DNA from: Incurvaria masculella
Lineage: Eukaryota; Arthropoda; Insecta; Lepidoptera; Incurvariidae
Reading direction: 5' to 3'
DNA: 64,000 bases
NCBI GenBank assembly: GCA_946894095.1
Contig: OX335660.1
Location: forward strand, 3,043,001 to 3,107,000
Each line of letters opens with the position of its first letter. The first letter of the stretch is position 1. Under the pieces are notes generated by a model. The model was not told the origin of the DNA and made no database searches. It saw only the letters and a program-made list of their open reading frames with translations. The position numbers and the translations under genes are program-made. Shown here piece by piece: positions 42,986 to 53,289 of the stretch.

Positions 42986-43479
42986 CTGATATATGTAAGA
43001 AATAAATACATATTCAGGAGGGGATCTAGAGGAGGGGGTAATGGGTGCAATCTCCCCACCCGAGTTACGTCCAAGGCACTTTATTTCGACCAATGTCAAA
43101 TTGGGGCTCCTTTTGGTTGTGTTCTCAGCGAGCAAATTTCATCAAAAATGTTTTGTTGTCAAATTCTTACAATTACAGAAGGACTTTTTTTTTGTTTTTG
43201 GACTTGTAAATCTCCTAATGGCCTTTTTTGGTCCATTGATATTTTAGTCTTTTTTTGCCTTCCCCTCAGTGAAAGCCTAGATCCATAGTGGATATTGATC
43301 CTGAGAATTTTAAAACCAGTTTTACTCGGCTCGCACGCCCACTATGCAGTGCTGGCTTCAAAATGAGTTTTATGCACTTTAAGTGTTTAGTTGAATTAAT
43401 TAATTTATCAATGTCACAAAAAAATTTTTTTTTTCTTAAAATAAGTTTTACATCATATAAAGACTACGTGTTTCAGAAA
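42986..43479. other. unannotated DNA
   Basis: No gene recognised; T-rich blocks at 43180-43260. Confidence 0.3.
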
Positions 43480-43750
43480 AAAGTGCGAGTGACTCGCACA
43501 CGAAGGGATCCGTACCATCGTACAATATTTAACACAAAAATATCACGTTTTTTGTATGGGGCCCCCTTTTAATTTTTTACATATTTGTTGTTATAGCGGC
43601 AAAATAAATACACACTCTGTGAAAATTTCAGCTGCCCACCTATTACGGTTCATGAGATACGGCCCTGTGACAGACGGACGGACGGACGGACAGCGGGGGC
43701 TTAGTAATAGGGTTCCGTTTTCACGCTTTGGTTACGCCTACCTAAAAAGG
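43480..43750 (+). repeat. R repeat, full copy with decayed end
   Basis: GTGCGAGTGACTCGCAC start, (GGAC)n near 43676, end damaged at TTTGGTTACGCCTACCTAA. Confidence 0.8.
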
Positions 43751-44074
43751 ACTGGAGGTCGTTTACGCCCTGTATATTTTTAGGTTAGTAAATTAAAGTC
43801 TGTATTCAAAGTTCAGATCACATTAGTTCGCAATAGGGGTCCCATCCGCTCGACACTCCGCTGGAATCTGATAACACGTTTAGGTTAATGGAGCCCTCTG
43901 TACACTCATCAATCAACCAGTCATTTCATTGTAAAGGCGCGGCCACACGCCTTCAATGGCGCTCTTCGGGCATTGAAAACTTGGCGTGATTAGGAGATCG
44001 GAACGTGTTGTGCGGTGTCTAAACGGCATACTGTTACTAGTCCTTGGTATTGACAAGCCTGCCCAGAAGCCTTA

Positions 44075-44131
44075 TGGTGGCCATATACGCTACGAGAAAT
44101 CGTTACGATCAGACTGTACAGTTCGAACGGT
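44075..44131 (+). repeat. Harbinger left terminal inverted repeat
   Basis: Starts TGGTGGCCATATACGCTACG and matches the complement of the right end base for base over 57 bp. Confidence 0.92.
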
Positions 44132-44227
44132 GCAGTTTATCGTAGCTGGCATACAAGCTATACACGCTACGAGAAATCGTTGCGATCAGACGGTACAATA
44201 AGCGGCGCCGACGCACACGTGTCAGTG

Positions 44228-44659
44228 ATGGCTTCGACGGACGACGGTTTAGCAATTATTGGATTAATATTCGCCCTGAAGAAACAAAAAGTGAAGCGGA
44301 AAAATCGTAGCACCTGGTGTAAAGAATGGCTAATGAAAAGAAGAGTTTATTCTCATGTCAATTTGTTGGCGGAATTAAAGCTTTTTCCAAAAGACTGGCA
44401 TAATTTTTTAAGAATGGATCACGATACGTACTTACATCTACTGAATTTGGTAGCACCAATTATCGAGAAGCAAGACACTATTATGAGAAATGCTATTCCA
44501 CCCCACGACAGGCTTGTAGCTACTTTGAGGTTTTTATCAACAGGAAGAAATTATGAAGATTTAAAATTCTCTAGCATCATTTCATCTCAAGCCTTGGGGC
44601 GCATAATACCGGAAACCTGTGAAGCAATATATAAGGTTCTCCGCAAAGACTATTTTAAG
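44228..44659 (+). CDS. HARBI1-like: Harbinger transposase, exon 1
   Basis: 144 codons from ATG 44228 (context CAGTGATGG). The open frame continues upstream without another ATG. It supplies the N-terminal DNA-binding part: a basic stretch (KKQKVKRKNR), then the region LRMDHDTYLHLLNLVAPI, RLVATLRFLSTGRNYEDL and IIPETCEAIYKVL, which is the helical domain seen before the catalytic core in HARBI1-like proteins. It ends AAG/GTAAGA, a good donor at 44660. The intron 44660-45457 is 798 bp and contains the second exon of the antisense MADF gene. Confidence 0.9.
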
Positions 44660-44698
44660 GTAAGAAATAAAAAACTACTAATTACTTAGAATGTAATG

Positions 44699-44704
44699 TT
44701 TATT
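44699..44704 (-). terminator. AATAAA poly(A) signal of the MADF gene
   Basis: Minus-strand AATAAA 33 bp after the MADF stop, inside the transposase intron. Confidence 0.55.
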
Positions 44705-44736
44705 AATTTGTACTTATAATGATGGTGGATAATACA

Positions 44737-45420
44737 TTAAGTAAAATTAGACAAAAAAGTAGCCGCTGAATTTTGCACTTGTTGGGACTGATCTTGTTGA
44801 GAAGTTTGCATTATTGGGGTTTGGAGAATTGTCTGGGAGCCTGGATGTGTTTGGAAATCATAATTTGAATTCTGATAAGGTACTTGGCTAGGATTGTTTC
44901 CTAAAGGGCTGGGAGTATGTGCAACGGGGCTGGGAACGTTGTAACCATAATTATTAAAACGCACACTGGTTGAATCCATCACTTGGTGTGAAATAGTCAA
45001 ATTTTCCATCTCTGCCAGAAATAATGTTTCGTTAATTATTTTTTCGGCCAAAATACGTTGATGTTTTGTGAGGTCTCTCAGCTTAGCTGCGACGTTTGCT
45101 CCATAAATATCAAATCGATCATTAGTAATTGCAGGCCTTTTAAAATGGTTTTGAACAGACTGTAAAACTTGAGTAGTTAGGTTTTCATTTGCATTTCTTT
45201 TTGGCCGACTCTTATTAAACAATGTGTTTGTAATTGAACGAGTATCGGGAGTTGACTGTGAAGTTGTTTGTGTAGCTGGAGGTGACTGTTGAGTTGACTG
45301 AGTGGCTGGAGGTGACTGTGGAGTTGACTGGGCGGCTGGAGGTGATTGTGGAGTTGACTGGGCGGCTGGAGGTGACTGTGGAGTTGACTGGGCGGCTGGA
45401 GATGCTTCACTTTCAATTTC
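44737..45420 (-). CDS. Harbinger MADF protein, exon 2
   Basis: Minus strand, 227 codons plus stop, starting after acceptor TTTCAG (45421-45426). The first third is a Pro/Gln/Ser repeat (AAQSTPQSPP, about five 10-residue copies encoded by a 30-bp minisatellite at about 45250-45400). After a basic KSRPKRNANE comes a conserved block, RFDIYGANVAAKLRDLTKHQ then AEKIINETLFLAEMENL, typical of the C terminus of MADF partners in Harbinger elements. The tail is rich in Gln and Asn. The exon lies wholly inside the transposase intron. Confidence 0.85.
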   Translation of the reverse strand, partial: EIESEASPAAQSTPQSPPAAQSTPQSPPAAQSTPQSPPATQSTQQSPPATQTTSQSTPDTRSITNTLFNKSRPKRNANENLTTQVLQSVQNHFKRPAITNDRFDIYGANVAAKLRDLTKHQRILAEKIINETLFLAEMENLTISHQVMDSTSVRFNNYGYNVPSPVAHTPSPLGNNPSQVPYQNSNYDFQTHPGSQTILQTPIMQTSQQDQSQQVQNSAATFLSNFT

Positions 45421-45457
45421 CTGAAACAATTAATATTAATTAAAAACATTTTTACAG
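45421..45457. promoter_or_regulatory. back-to-back 3' splice sites
   Basis: Only 37 bp separate the MADF exon 2 acceptor (minus) from the transposase exon 2 acceptor (plus). The two pre-mRNAs must use complementary strands of the same A/T-rich stretch for branch point and pyrimidine tract. Confidence 0.75.
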
Positions 45458-46270
45458 TTTCCACGCTCGGAAGAAGAATGGAAGGATGTGGCCAAAGTGT
45501 TCGAAAAGAGATGGAACTTTCCGCACTGTCTAGGCGCGATGGATGGAAAGCATATAGCAATTTTTCTTCCTAATGGATGTGGCTCAGAGTATTTCAATTA
45601 TAAAAACCATCATAGCATGGTGTTATTGGCAATCGTTGATGGAAATTATCGATTTCTTTTATGTGATTTTGGAACAAATGGAAGAATTTCAGATGGTGGC
45701 GTACTCACAAACACAAAGTTTTTTGAAAAATTTGATAATAATCAGTTGTGTATTCCAACCGACACAGTTGTCGCAAATAGCACTAGAAAGTTGCCTTATG
45801 TGTTTGTGGCTGACGATGCGTTTCCACTTAGAACAGATTTAATCAAGCCATTTCGACAAGCAAACTTGACCACAAATAAAACCAGAATTCTAAATTACCG
45901 CGTATCACGAGCAAGGCGCATTGTCGAAAATGCGTTTGGGATCTTGGCATCTCGATTTAGAATTTTTCACACAAAAATTAGTATTGATCCAAAAAGAATA
46001 GAGTCTGTCGTGATGGCCAGTTGTGCTTTACATAATTATTTAATGAAGACTTCAGAGAGTTCTTACTGTCAACAAGAATGCTTCGACGTAGAAAATGTTG
46101 ATGACGGGTCAATAACCCAAGGATATGATACAATGAATTCAGCGATAGTTAATTTGGAACGAGGAAATCTTGGTAATACTTCGATTGCCGCAAAAAAAGT
46201 CAGAGAAGAGTACATGGAATATTTTGCAAATGAAGGCAGCGTTCCGTGGCAAAATAATTTTATACGTTAA
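45458..46270 (+). CDS. HARBI1-like: Harbinger transposase, exon 2
   Basis: 270 codons plus stop after acceptor TTTTTACAG (ending 45457). Splicing keeps frame and restores a conserved run, DYFK joined to FPRSEEEWKDVAKVFEKRWN. The DDE nuclease core is here: Asp in LGAMDGKHIAI (residue 173 of the joined protein), Asp in VFVADDAFPLR (263) and Glu in RARRIVENAFGILASRFRI (301), then CALHNYL. The protein cuts at the inverted ends and joins them to TTA targets, with the MADF protein as DNA-binding and import partner. The joined protein is 414 residues, normal for the family. AATAAA follows at 46280. The whole exon lies in the MADF intron. Confidence 0.93.
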   Translation, partial: FPRSEEEWKDVAKVFEKRWNFPHCLGAMDGKHIAIFLPNGCGSEYFNYKNHHSMVLLAIVDGNYRFLLCDFGTNGRISDGGVLTNTKFFEKFDNNQLCIPTDTVVANSTRKLPYVFVADDAFPLRTDLIKPFRQANLTTNKTRILNYRVSRARRIVENAFGILASRFRIFHTKISIDPKRIESVVMASCALHNYLMKTSESSYCQQECFDVENVDDGSITQGYDTMNSAIVNLERGNLGNTSIAAKKVREEYMEYFANEGSVPWQNNFIR

Positions 46271-46279
46271 CTGTTTGAG

Positions 46280-46285
46280 AATAAA
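46280..46285 (+). terminator. AATAAA poly(A) signal of the transposase gene
   Basis: Ten bases after the transposase stop, inside the MADF intron. Confidence 0.6.
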
Positions 46286-46367
46286 CGATTTGATAAAAAA
46301 GTTATTTACTTTTATTTATTATTTATTCATGTAATAATATAAATAACTATAGAGTAAGATGACTTAC

Positions 46368-46745
46368 ATCGTTGTCTGTTGATTCGTCGTCCATATTAGA
46401 GCGTGAACGCCTTGGTTCTTCTTGGTCATCCAAAAACAGCAACATAGAATAATACCATAGTTTTGGTTTATACACTTCTTGGGTTCCTGCTCCTGATTTT
46501 TTTGAATCAGCGATCTTCTTACGCTCTTTTTTGTAAGTAGAGCGAATGTTGTTTATTTTTTTTACAACAGCATCTTTGTCAGCCATAGGGTCTACTGTTT
46601 TCAATTTTTCAACCAGCTTAGTATATGCTGAATGTTTTAAGTCACGATTGTGATAATCTTTGCCTTTAATATTCCAAAGACAAGGTTCACTGCGATATAA
46701 CTCAATAAATTCTTCAAGCCATTTGCGATTAGTTTGAGACGCCAT
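46368..46745 (-). CDS. Harbinger MADF protein, exon 1
   Basis: 126 codons from ATG 46743-46745 (context TCATGGCG). It encodes a MADF (Myb/SANT-like) domain: NRKWLEEFIELYRSEPCLWN, HSAYTKLVEKLK, VVKKINNIRSTYKKERKKI and YKPKLWYYSMLLFL. MADF proteins bind DNA and, in Harbinger elements, help bring the transposase to the ends and into the nucleus. The exon ends AAC GAT / GTAAGT at 46367, a consensus donor. The intron 45421-46367 (947 bp) contains the transposase second exon. The joined protein is 353 residues. Confidence 0.9.
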
Positions 46746-46955
46746 GACGCGTGCGCACGTCTACCCGAATGTCGATCGACGACAAAACTGAACACGAAAA
46801 CGGAACGAGCGCATACACGTTTCGATCAGTCGGCACAGTTCGTCCGATTCCGATAAATCAATTGAAATTTTTGTATTGTTCCGTTCAACTGCACAGTGCT
46901 AAAAAATCGGACAAAACTGCACAGTTTTATAACATACACGTAGTGATTTATCGGT

Positions 46956-47012
46956 ACCGTTCGAACTGTACAGTCTGATCGTAACGATTTCTCGTAGCGT
47001 ATATGGCCACCA
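46956..47012 (-). repeat. Harbinger right terminal inverted repeat
   Basis: 57-bp perfect complement of the left end, followed by TTA. Confidence 0.92.
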
Positions 47013-48241
47013 TTATTCTGCTAATTGATAACTGCGCGCGTTATGTTTGTGTTTTCTCAAAACCGTATGTTTCGCGCGAAATGGTATTCTACTAGCGCAG
47101 TTTGCAAAATGCATGCGTTGCGTTTGTGTTTTGTTCGCAAACTCGTAACGCGCGCTCCATTTTCTCGTGGGCCGTGTGTTCTGCCGAAAACTTGAGGTTT
47201 TGAGAATTATATTTGTCAAATTCGGAGCATCGCATCGCCGAACTTCGAATATCACTTTTCTACATTACCTTAGCATATCGCTGTCTCTTTCTTTTTGGAT
47301 GTCATATTTGAGTGAGAAAATAACTGTCAAAATCGTGACAGGTTATTTTACCCTGTAGGCGGCGCGCAAGACAAACCACTCCATAGACAATAACAAAACG
47401 CGTGTGTGAATTAGCTGAATACCGATTTTTTGAAACCGCACTCGAAACTTAGCGTGTTATGTTTGACGGAAACATAACTAATACGGAATGGTTTGAAATT
47501 GGACAAATAGCAGAATCGGGCTTCAGAGTGTCGTGTATTCGTTTTCGACATTACAGACTGGTTGCCGCCTTCACATTTTCATCTCGAATCTTACTGGATG
47601 AGGGAGGAAGAAGCGAGAAAGAGTACTCTCTTGGGTAAGCTCAAAGGATTATTGCTGAGGAGAACATTTCACATCTGGGTGATTCATGATTTTTTTGCTG
47701 CTCTTCTGTGACGGGATGTTTAAAGAGAGTGGAGACTTACACAACTGGCATGGCGTTCACGTATATGAGGTGACAATAGATCGGGAATTAATCAGCGAGC
47801 TTACGAAGCATCGGAAGTGCCACTGCCGTAGTCTTACCTGAAAAATAAAAAATAGATATTCAATACTTTGTTCCAGACGTACTACCCCGTAAGAATTATT
47901 CAGGGTTCAACCATGGTTCAACCATGGAGGATTTCTTCACCTCCATGGGTTCAACCCATTAGAGCGAGACAGTATTTTGACGATTTTGGTTGTTACAATT
48001 TTAAAACAATAATAATTATGACTAACCGTCTTATTGTTGACGGTACAAGAAATCGTAAATTTGTAATATTCGTCAAATAGTGATATTAAGTAGCCCGGGA
48101 AATCCTAGAAGTAGATAGTGAAAAACGAGGTTAAAAAAACAAAAAAAAAACATGTGAACGTTGAGTTAAATCCAAAGAATACGTTTCTAGTACGTATTAG
48201 ATAGCATTAGATAAAATCGAACATGAGATGTTTTGATAATC
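47013..48241. other. right flank of Harbinger, mostly single-copy
   Basis: Contains one exon candidate (47557-47634). The rest has GC-containing unique sequence at 47030-47350 and a short CCATGG(TT)CAACC duplication near 47909-47960. Confidence 0.3.
47557..47634 (+). CDS. possible internal exon of an unidentified host gene
   Basis: 78 bp between an acceptor (TTTTCGACATTACAG) and a donor (TTGG/GTAAGC). Read in phase 1 it gives WLPPSHFHLESYWMREEE, then ARKSTLL, a composition unlike the surrounding random frames. Both flanking introns would be phase 1, so the exon is symmetric. I do not recognise the family and no partner exon was found in the window. It could be chance. Confidence 0.3.
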
Positions 48242-48437
48242 CTTACATTATTAATATTACAAATGCGAAAGTTACTCTGTCTGTCTGTTGCACCTTAACG
48301 CCTGAACCGCTGAATCAATTTTGATGGATTTCGGTATAGATACAGTATGGACCTTATGGTGATGGCCATAGGCTTCCTTTTGTGGTGAATATTAAACTCT
48401 AAGGTGGTGAAATGGGGGATGAAAGTTTGTAGGGGGA
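48242..48437 (+). mobile_element. Lep1-type Helitron, 5' part
   Basis: TTATTAATATTACAAATGCG, CCTGAACCGCTGAATCAATT, GGGGGATGAAAGTTTGTA. The CTAG end is missing. Confidence 0.6.
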
Positions 48438-48446
48438 ACACCTAAA

Positions 48447-48582
48447 GGTCGGCAGGAAGAAATCTCTTTGTGGGATAAGCGCGCCTTTGCGCCCCATTTA
48501 GGTTGTTATTGCACTATACTTTCGTTTGTATTTGTATTGTATGTTTGTGGCGTATTAAATAATGTTCAATCAATCAATCATA
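48447..48582 (+). mobile_element. LINE 3'-end fragment with (CAAT)n tail
   Basis: GGTCGGCAGGAAGAAATCTC, GGGATAAGCGCGCC and TTATTGCACTATACTTTCGT, ending AATCAATCAATCAT. Confidence 0.6.
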
Positions 48583-49397
48583 TAATATTCAGGAAATAAT
48601 TCAGCCCGACCTTCTCTCCAAGCTCCTCCGACCTTGGACAGCACGATACAGCCTTGCATCTCGTCGATGACTCGAAATATGATTTCGAGATCCTACAACT
48701 CCGAAGGGATTTAGGAAATCTGCCTATATTCTGAGAATACTCGTCGGAGCCGCGTAACACTCCGCCCGTCCTAATTCTACAATCTCTCAACGAGGAATAG
48801 ACAGGGAATACGCCCAAACACTGCAGACATTCGTCCTATCATAGGAGTTACGCAATTGTACGTACGGACGGATATTATGGTGTTCTTAAATAATTCGTAA
48901 CGCTAAAATAATAGGATATATCGAAGAAAATAATTGTTTTTGATCGTTCAAATAAAACTCTAAAATGTAGATACGTATACTAATAAAACTAATAAACATT
49001 GCGTAATAGTATACATTGTTTTATTGGTTTTGTGTCAAGAAACGGTAATTCCACCCAAAAAGAAAATCAAATCAAACTGTTTTTATTTCAGGCAGCATTA
49101 TAGGTGAAAAATCCATCTTGCTGTAGAAATCGTCAATCAATACATTTGCAATAAGTTCACAGCAGCATAAGAGTTCTTCATACAACAATCAAATGTAGTC
49201 ATTAAAAATGCCGACAAGTAAAACGTGAACGATAAGTTAGTAGTAGCTTACAAGATAGAATATATTTTGGGCTTCTGCTCAAATTTGCTGCAGAGATATA
49301 GGATCTATAAGAGTACATTGAGTTTCCCTAATGGATGTTACGACTGTGTTGCTCGAGTTTGCTGGGACACTGCCCCACGCCCCAGATACGTATATTT
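48583..49397. other. unannotated DNA
   Basis: No gene. 48600-48830 is GC-richer; an open frame on the minus strand (48578-48817) matches nothing I know. Confidence 0.3.
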
Positions 49398-49690
49398 TTT
49401 GTGGATCTGAACATGGGTGGCTAATAGCATACTTACTGTAGTCATATTAGCCCAGCCAATCGCATTTCCGAAGCAATTAGGTGTCACACATAACCTTTCT
49501 TATACTGCGCGCCTACACGCGCCTATACGCGCGCCTATACGCGCGGGCCGGGAGGACTGGAGAAGGATTGGAGAGGCGTATGTCCAGCAGTGGACGCAAA
49601 CACGCTGACTGACTGACTGACTGCGCCTACATTGAACTGGGTCGAAAACAGGGATGATTTTAAATTCAAATGGTACGGTAATTTCCTATC
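49398..49690 (-). mobile_element. SINE-A copy interrupted by an RTE tail
   Basis: 49398-49517 and 49623-49690 are SINE body (GTGGCTAATAGCATACTTAC, then CTACATTGAACTGGG). The interruption is at the usual ACGGCTACATTG position. Confidence 0.75.
49518..49622 (+). pseudogene. RTE-type LINE 3' fragment with target duplication
   Basis: Encodes REDWRRIGEAYVQQWTQTR and stop, then (CTGA)n. Target duplication GCGCCTACA at 49509-49517 and 49623-49631. Its first 27 bp are a repeated GCGCCTATAC that resembles the target. Confidence 0.8.
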
Positions 49691-49761
49691 AAATGTATAA
49701 TTGGAAAGAGAAAGAATTTCTAAGTCCCCTTTGCTCTATGATTGAAGTCAGCATGACAGAA

Positions 49762-49850
49762 AAGGTTGACTGGTAGAAATCACTCTTCGTGATAAATCCG
49801 CCTTTGTGCAGGATTGTATTTTGCGGTATGTTTTCTTTGATCCCGACCAT
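49762..49850 (+). mobile_element. LINE 3'-end fragment
   Basis: AAAGGTTGACTGGTAGAAAT and GATAAATCCGCCTTTGTGC; same block as 39.2 kb. Confidence 0.5.
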
Positions 49851-49908
49851 TCCTAGTGCATTTAAATTTATTTTTGAATTAAAAATTCTGAATATAGATG
49901 CTTTTTAT

Positions 49909-50240
49909 TAGGGTTCCGTATCCAAAGGGTGCCAACGGAACCCTATTACGAAGCCTCCGCTGTCCGTCCATCCATCTGTCACAGAGCTGTATCCCATGAA
50001 CCGTAATAGATAGGCAGCTGAAATTTTCACAGAGTGTGTATTTATTTTGCCGCTATAACAACAAATAGGTAAAATTTTAAAGTAATAATAAATTTAAAGG
50101 GGAAAAAAATATAAGTAAATAAAAAATCACGTTTTTTTATATGTGGACCCCACATAAGAATCGTGATTGTTTGTGTTAAATCTAGTGCAATGGTACGGAA
50201 CCCTTCGTGTGCGAGTCCGACTTGTACTTGGCTGGTTTTT
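49909..50240 (-). repeat. R repeat, full copy
   Basis: TAGGGTTCCGTATCCAAAGG to GAGTCCGACTTGTACTTGGC, with a short GTCC tract. Confidence 0.85.
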
Positions 50241-50566
50241 TAAATTGACTACGTCTGTCGGATCCGCTGGTATTTGCAAAATATCTGCACCCTACCTGCC
50301 AACCGTTGGAAGCCATCTATCACGTGTCCACCCAGCGAGTGGCACTAACAAGCCGGATTTGTCGCAAATCCTTATTAATGAAACACGTCCGGAGTAAAAT
50401 TAAAACCTCTGGATTATTTGCAATGTCGGGGACAAACACATTACTCAAAGGTCGGGATAGCTCCTTGCACAAATTTGTAAGGATTGAGGTTAAATTACAG
50501 TGATCCGGCTTAAATAAATGGGATATTACGGTTTTAAAACATAAGTTAACTGTTAAGTAAATATAC

Positions 50567-50930
50567 TTTTTCGTACTAAGCATGTACCTCCCTTATTCCA
50601 AGGAATATGACATGTATGCGTTTGATACCAAATACGATTTTGGTGACGACGGCAATATGTTTGAATGTTCAATCTTTGCAGTCAAAGTCCATAACGCAGG
50701 TATAGCTAGTTAAATAAATGTGTGTAGGTATAATCTTAAATACTGTGTTAGTAGGAGGCATTGATTACGGGAAGAGGGACTGTAGGAGAATTCCAAATTA
50801 AGGGTATACAGCAGGTGGCGAAATTGCTTGGACGCAATATATTGCAGTATATTCGTAAAGTAGTTATTTGTTTACAGGGATCTTTCTTTAATTAATGTGT
50901 CCTTGCTTCACGGTTGATTATACATACATT
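50567..50930. repeat. possible long copy of the 19.65-kb hairpin family
   Basis: CTTTTTCGTACTAAGCATGT at the left and CCTTGCTTCACGGTTGATTA at the right match both ends of the short copy. The interior is unrelated. Confidence 0.4.
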
Positions 50931-51068
50931 AAGTCAACTGTTTTTGGGGTCCGATCGCAAACAGCGAAAAAAGGGTCTTTTATGGTCTGGCTCTACGCTG
51001 GCCGTCTACGTACCCATCAGTTGACAAAGCCCTTCTTTTCCCTCCTTTATGGCCTATTGCGGAACTTA

Positions 51069-51336
51069 AAACCGGCCAAGTGCGAGTCGGACTCGCACAC
51101 GAAGGTTTCCGTACCATCGTCCAAGATTTAACACAAAAAAACACGTTTTGTTTATGAGGGGCCCCCTTTAAATTTTTACTATTTTTTTATTTTACATGTT
51201 TTTTGTTATAGCGGCAAAATAAATGCACACTGTGTGATTTCAGCTGCCTACCTATTACGGTTCATGAGATACAGCCCTGTAACAGACTTAGTAACAGGGT
51301 TCCGTTTGACAACCTTTGGGTACGGAACCCTAAAAA
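51069..51336 (+). repeat. R repeat, copy lacking the microsatellite
   Basis: AAACCGGCCAAGTGCGAGTC start and GGGTACGGAACCCTAAAAA end; the (GGAC)n and following block are deleted at about 51284. Confidence 0.85.
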
Positions 51337-51908
51337 GTAACGATGTATTTCTGTAGAAGAATCGAAGAAGTAGGTATGCTATGATCGTACCGTACGGTGC
51401 TCCATCATATCTACCTGGTAGCTGATACATCGGTACCTGATTGAAATTATTAGCTATTGTTAGCAGAAGTGTATATAGCAAGGTGCTATGCAATCTGCCT
51501 GTTTTATAAACTTAAAGAAGTTGGGTTAGTTGATAGCTCTCAGAAAATGTTCTTTGTAAATCCTAGAAAATTCCGCACAAGCGCACTTGTACAACTTAGA
51601 GCAAGAAAACACGAGTCCCTCCCTGAAAAACGGACCTACCCCTCTTACAAAGACGTTCCATTATGCTCTGAATGGTGCAGGGTCCCCTGTGAATAGGTGG
51701 AAGTTTTGAGGTTAACTTGCCTCTTCTGCCCCACATTCTTTTGTGACTTGCGCACAATGTGCCACCGCTGCGGTCACGATGCAGGCACGTGTGAGGGGCA
51801 ACCGACAGCGGGGTACGCACGAAATCCCTTCCTAAAGTTGCCGAAGATTTCTTGCATCTCGAATATCATGAATTACGTTAGATGATAACATATATGTTTA
51901 ATCTTACC
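51337..51908. other. unannotated DNA
   Basis: No gene I can support. 51700-51830 contains open sequence with cysteine codons, but no recognisable domain. Confidence 0.3.
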
Positions 51909-53289
51909 TTTTTTTTTTTTTTTTTATTTATTTGGTTTGTCAACAGTGACTCATTTCGCAAAATACAAGAGAAACTTACAAAGATACGGGAAAAATACTG
52001 AAACTATCACTAATAATAGACAAACACAACATGATATACATTTCTTTTTTAAGGGTCTAAGTCTAACGGTGTAACAGAGTTAAGTACATTTCGAAACGCT
52101 ACCGAGTGTATAAGTAAGCTAAATATGAAATATTATTATAATTACATCTATGAAACACAACACAAAAATGTGAAAAGGCTATTGAAATTACTCTTACATA
52201 AAGAAAGAAAAAAAAAAACACATAACACAAACAATATTTAACAAATGAAAAAGTTAAGTATTACTGACAATTTTTTTTTTAAAGGCTGATAATGAGGATA
52301 TGGTAATATCGATGCTGTGTGTTTTCGTAAGACTGTTGTAGTATGAGCACATTCTTGGAAGAGCTGAGTTTCGTCCCAGCTTGGTGTGATATCTTTTAAT
52401 ATTTAGGGGAATGAAGTTAATAGGCCGCGAATTTAACCTAGGTATATTAATTTGTATTTGATCAATTAAAAAAGAGCAGTTCAGAAGGTTGTTTATGATT
52501 TTATAAAGGAATGTGGTGTCAATTACTAGTCTTCTGTGTTCAAGTGTCCGGATGGCATAGAATGATAGTCTATCTGTGTAATGTGGAAGAGAACGGGCAC
52601 GTCTGTCAGAGTAAGATAAGTGATACAAAAATAGTTTTTGTACCCGTTCAATTCTTTGGACGTGCACCTTGTAACACGGACTCCATACAGGACTAACGTA
52701 TTCCAATTTGCTACGCACTAAAGAGTTGAATAATGTTATTTTAGCATTGTGATTTTTAAAATGTTTGGTACTGCGTCTAATGAAACCTATCATTTTAAGC
52801 GATTTTGAAACAGTTTTGTCTATATGTAAATTGAAATTCAGTTTTTTATCGAAAATAACTCCTAAATCGCTGATTGAAGCTACTTCATCAAGTTTTTTGC
52901 CATCAATGAAATAATTGGTGCAAAGGGGTAAACGTTTCCGCGTAAAGGTGATATGGAAGCATTTACTGCAATTTAATGTCATTTTATTATCTATGCACCA
53001 TTTGGATAATCTATTGATGTCATTTTGAAGCTGCAAATGGTCATCTATTGAGGAGATCACTTTGAAGAGTTTGCAGTCGTCAGCAAAAAGTAATATCTCT
53101 GAGTTTAAAATGGCATCGCTGAGATCATTTATGAAGACAAGAAATAAGATAGGGCCTAAATGAGACCCTTGAGGCACTCCGGATGGAACATCAAACCATC
53201 GAGACTGGTAGCCGTCAAAGACTACTTTTTGTACTCTTCCAACCAAGTAAGAGTGAAACCAATTTAATAAACTGCTACCTTGTAGCAGC
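51909..53289 (-). mobile_element. 5'-truncated LINE of the CR1/Jockey group with poly(A)
   Basis: The minus strand runs from inside the RT domain (near 53281) through a stop at 52254-52256 and an untranslated tail to A18 (T-run 51909-51926). The 5' break coincides with an inverted duplication at 53290-53326. No clean target duplication is visible. Confidence 0.8.
52254..53281 (-). pseudogene. LINE reverse transcriptase, C-terminal two-thirds
   Basis: About 342 codons without an internal stop, entered mid-domain from SSLLNWFHSYLVGRVQKV. RT motif B is SGVPQGSHLGPILF, the catalytic pair is in LLFADDCKLF, and then comes the thumb and C-terminal region (SDLGVIFDKKLNFN, KLEYVSPVWSPCYKVH, RIERVQKLFLYHLSY). 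The endonuclease and RT motif A are missing, so the copy cannot move. The family is CR1/Jockey-like by pattern and the exact clade is unsure. The lack of stops suggests a recent insertion. Confidence 0.85.

Larger units (their letters stand above)
44075..47012. mobile_element. complete PIF/Harbinger transposon
   Basis: 2938 bp between TTA duplications (44072-44074 and 47013-47015). Terminal repeats 44075-44131 and 46956-47012 are 57 bp and identical. A second, direct copy of the terminus, with changes, lies just inside at about 44157-44194. The element holds two spliced genes on opposite strands, transposase (plus) and MADF protein (minus), as Harbinger elements need. Both reading frames are intact, so it may be autonomous. 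Confidence 0.93.

Noticed and set aside
43556..43783. Frame covering most of an R repeat
   Set aside because: Same reading appears in other R copies (for example 63486-63683) and is a by-product of the repeat.
44180..44227. Upstream TTG start for the Harbinger transposase
   Set aside because: A non-AUG start lies in the inner copy of the terminal repeat. ATG 44228 with a fair context is simpler.
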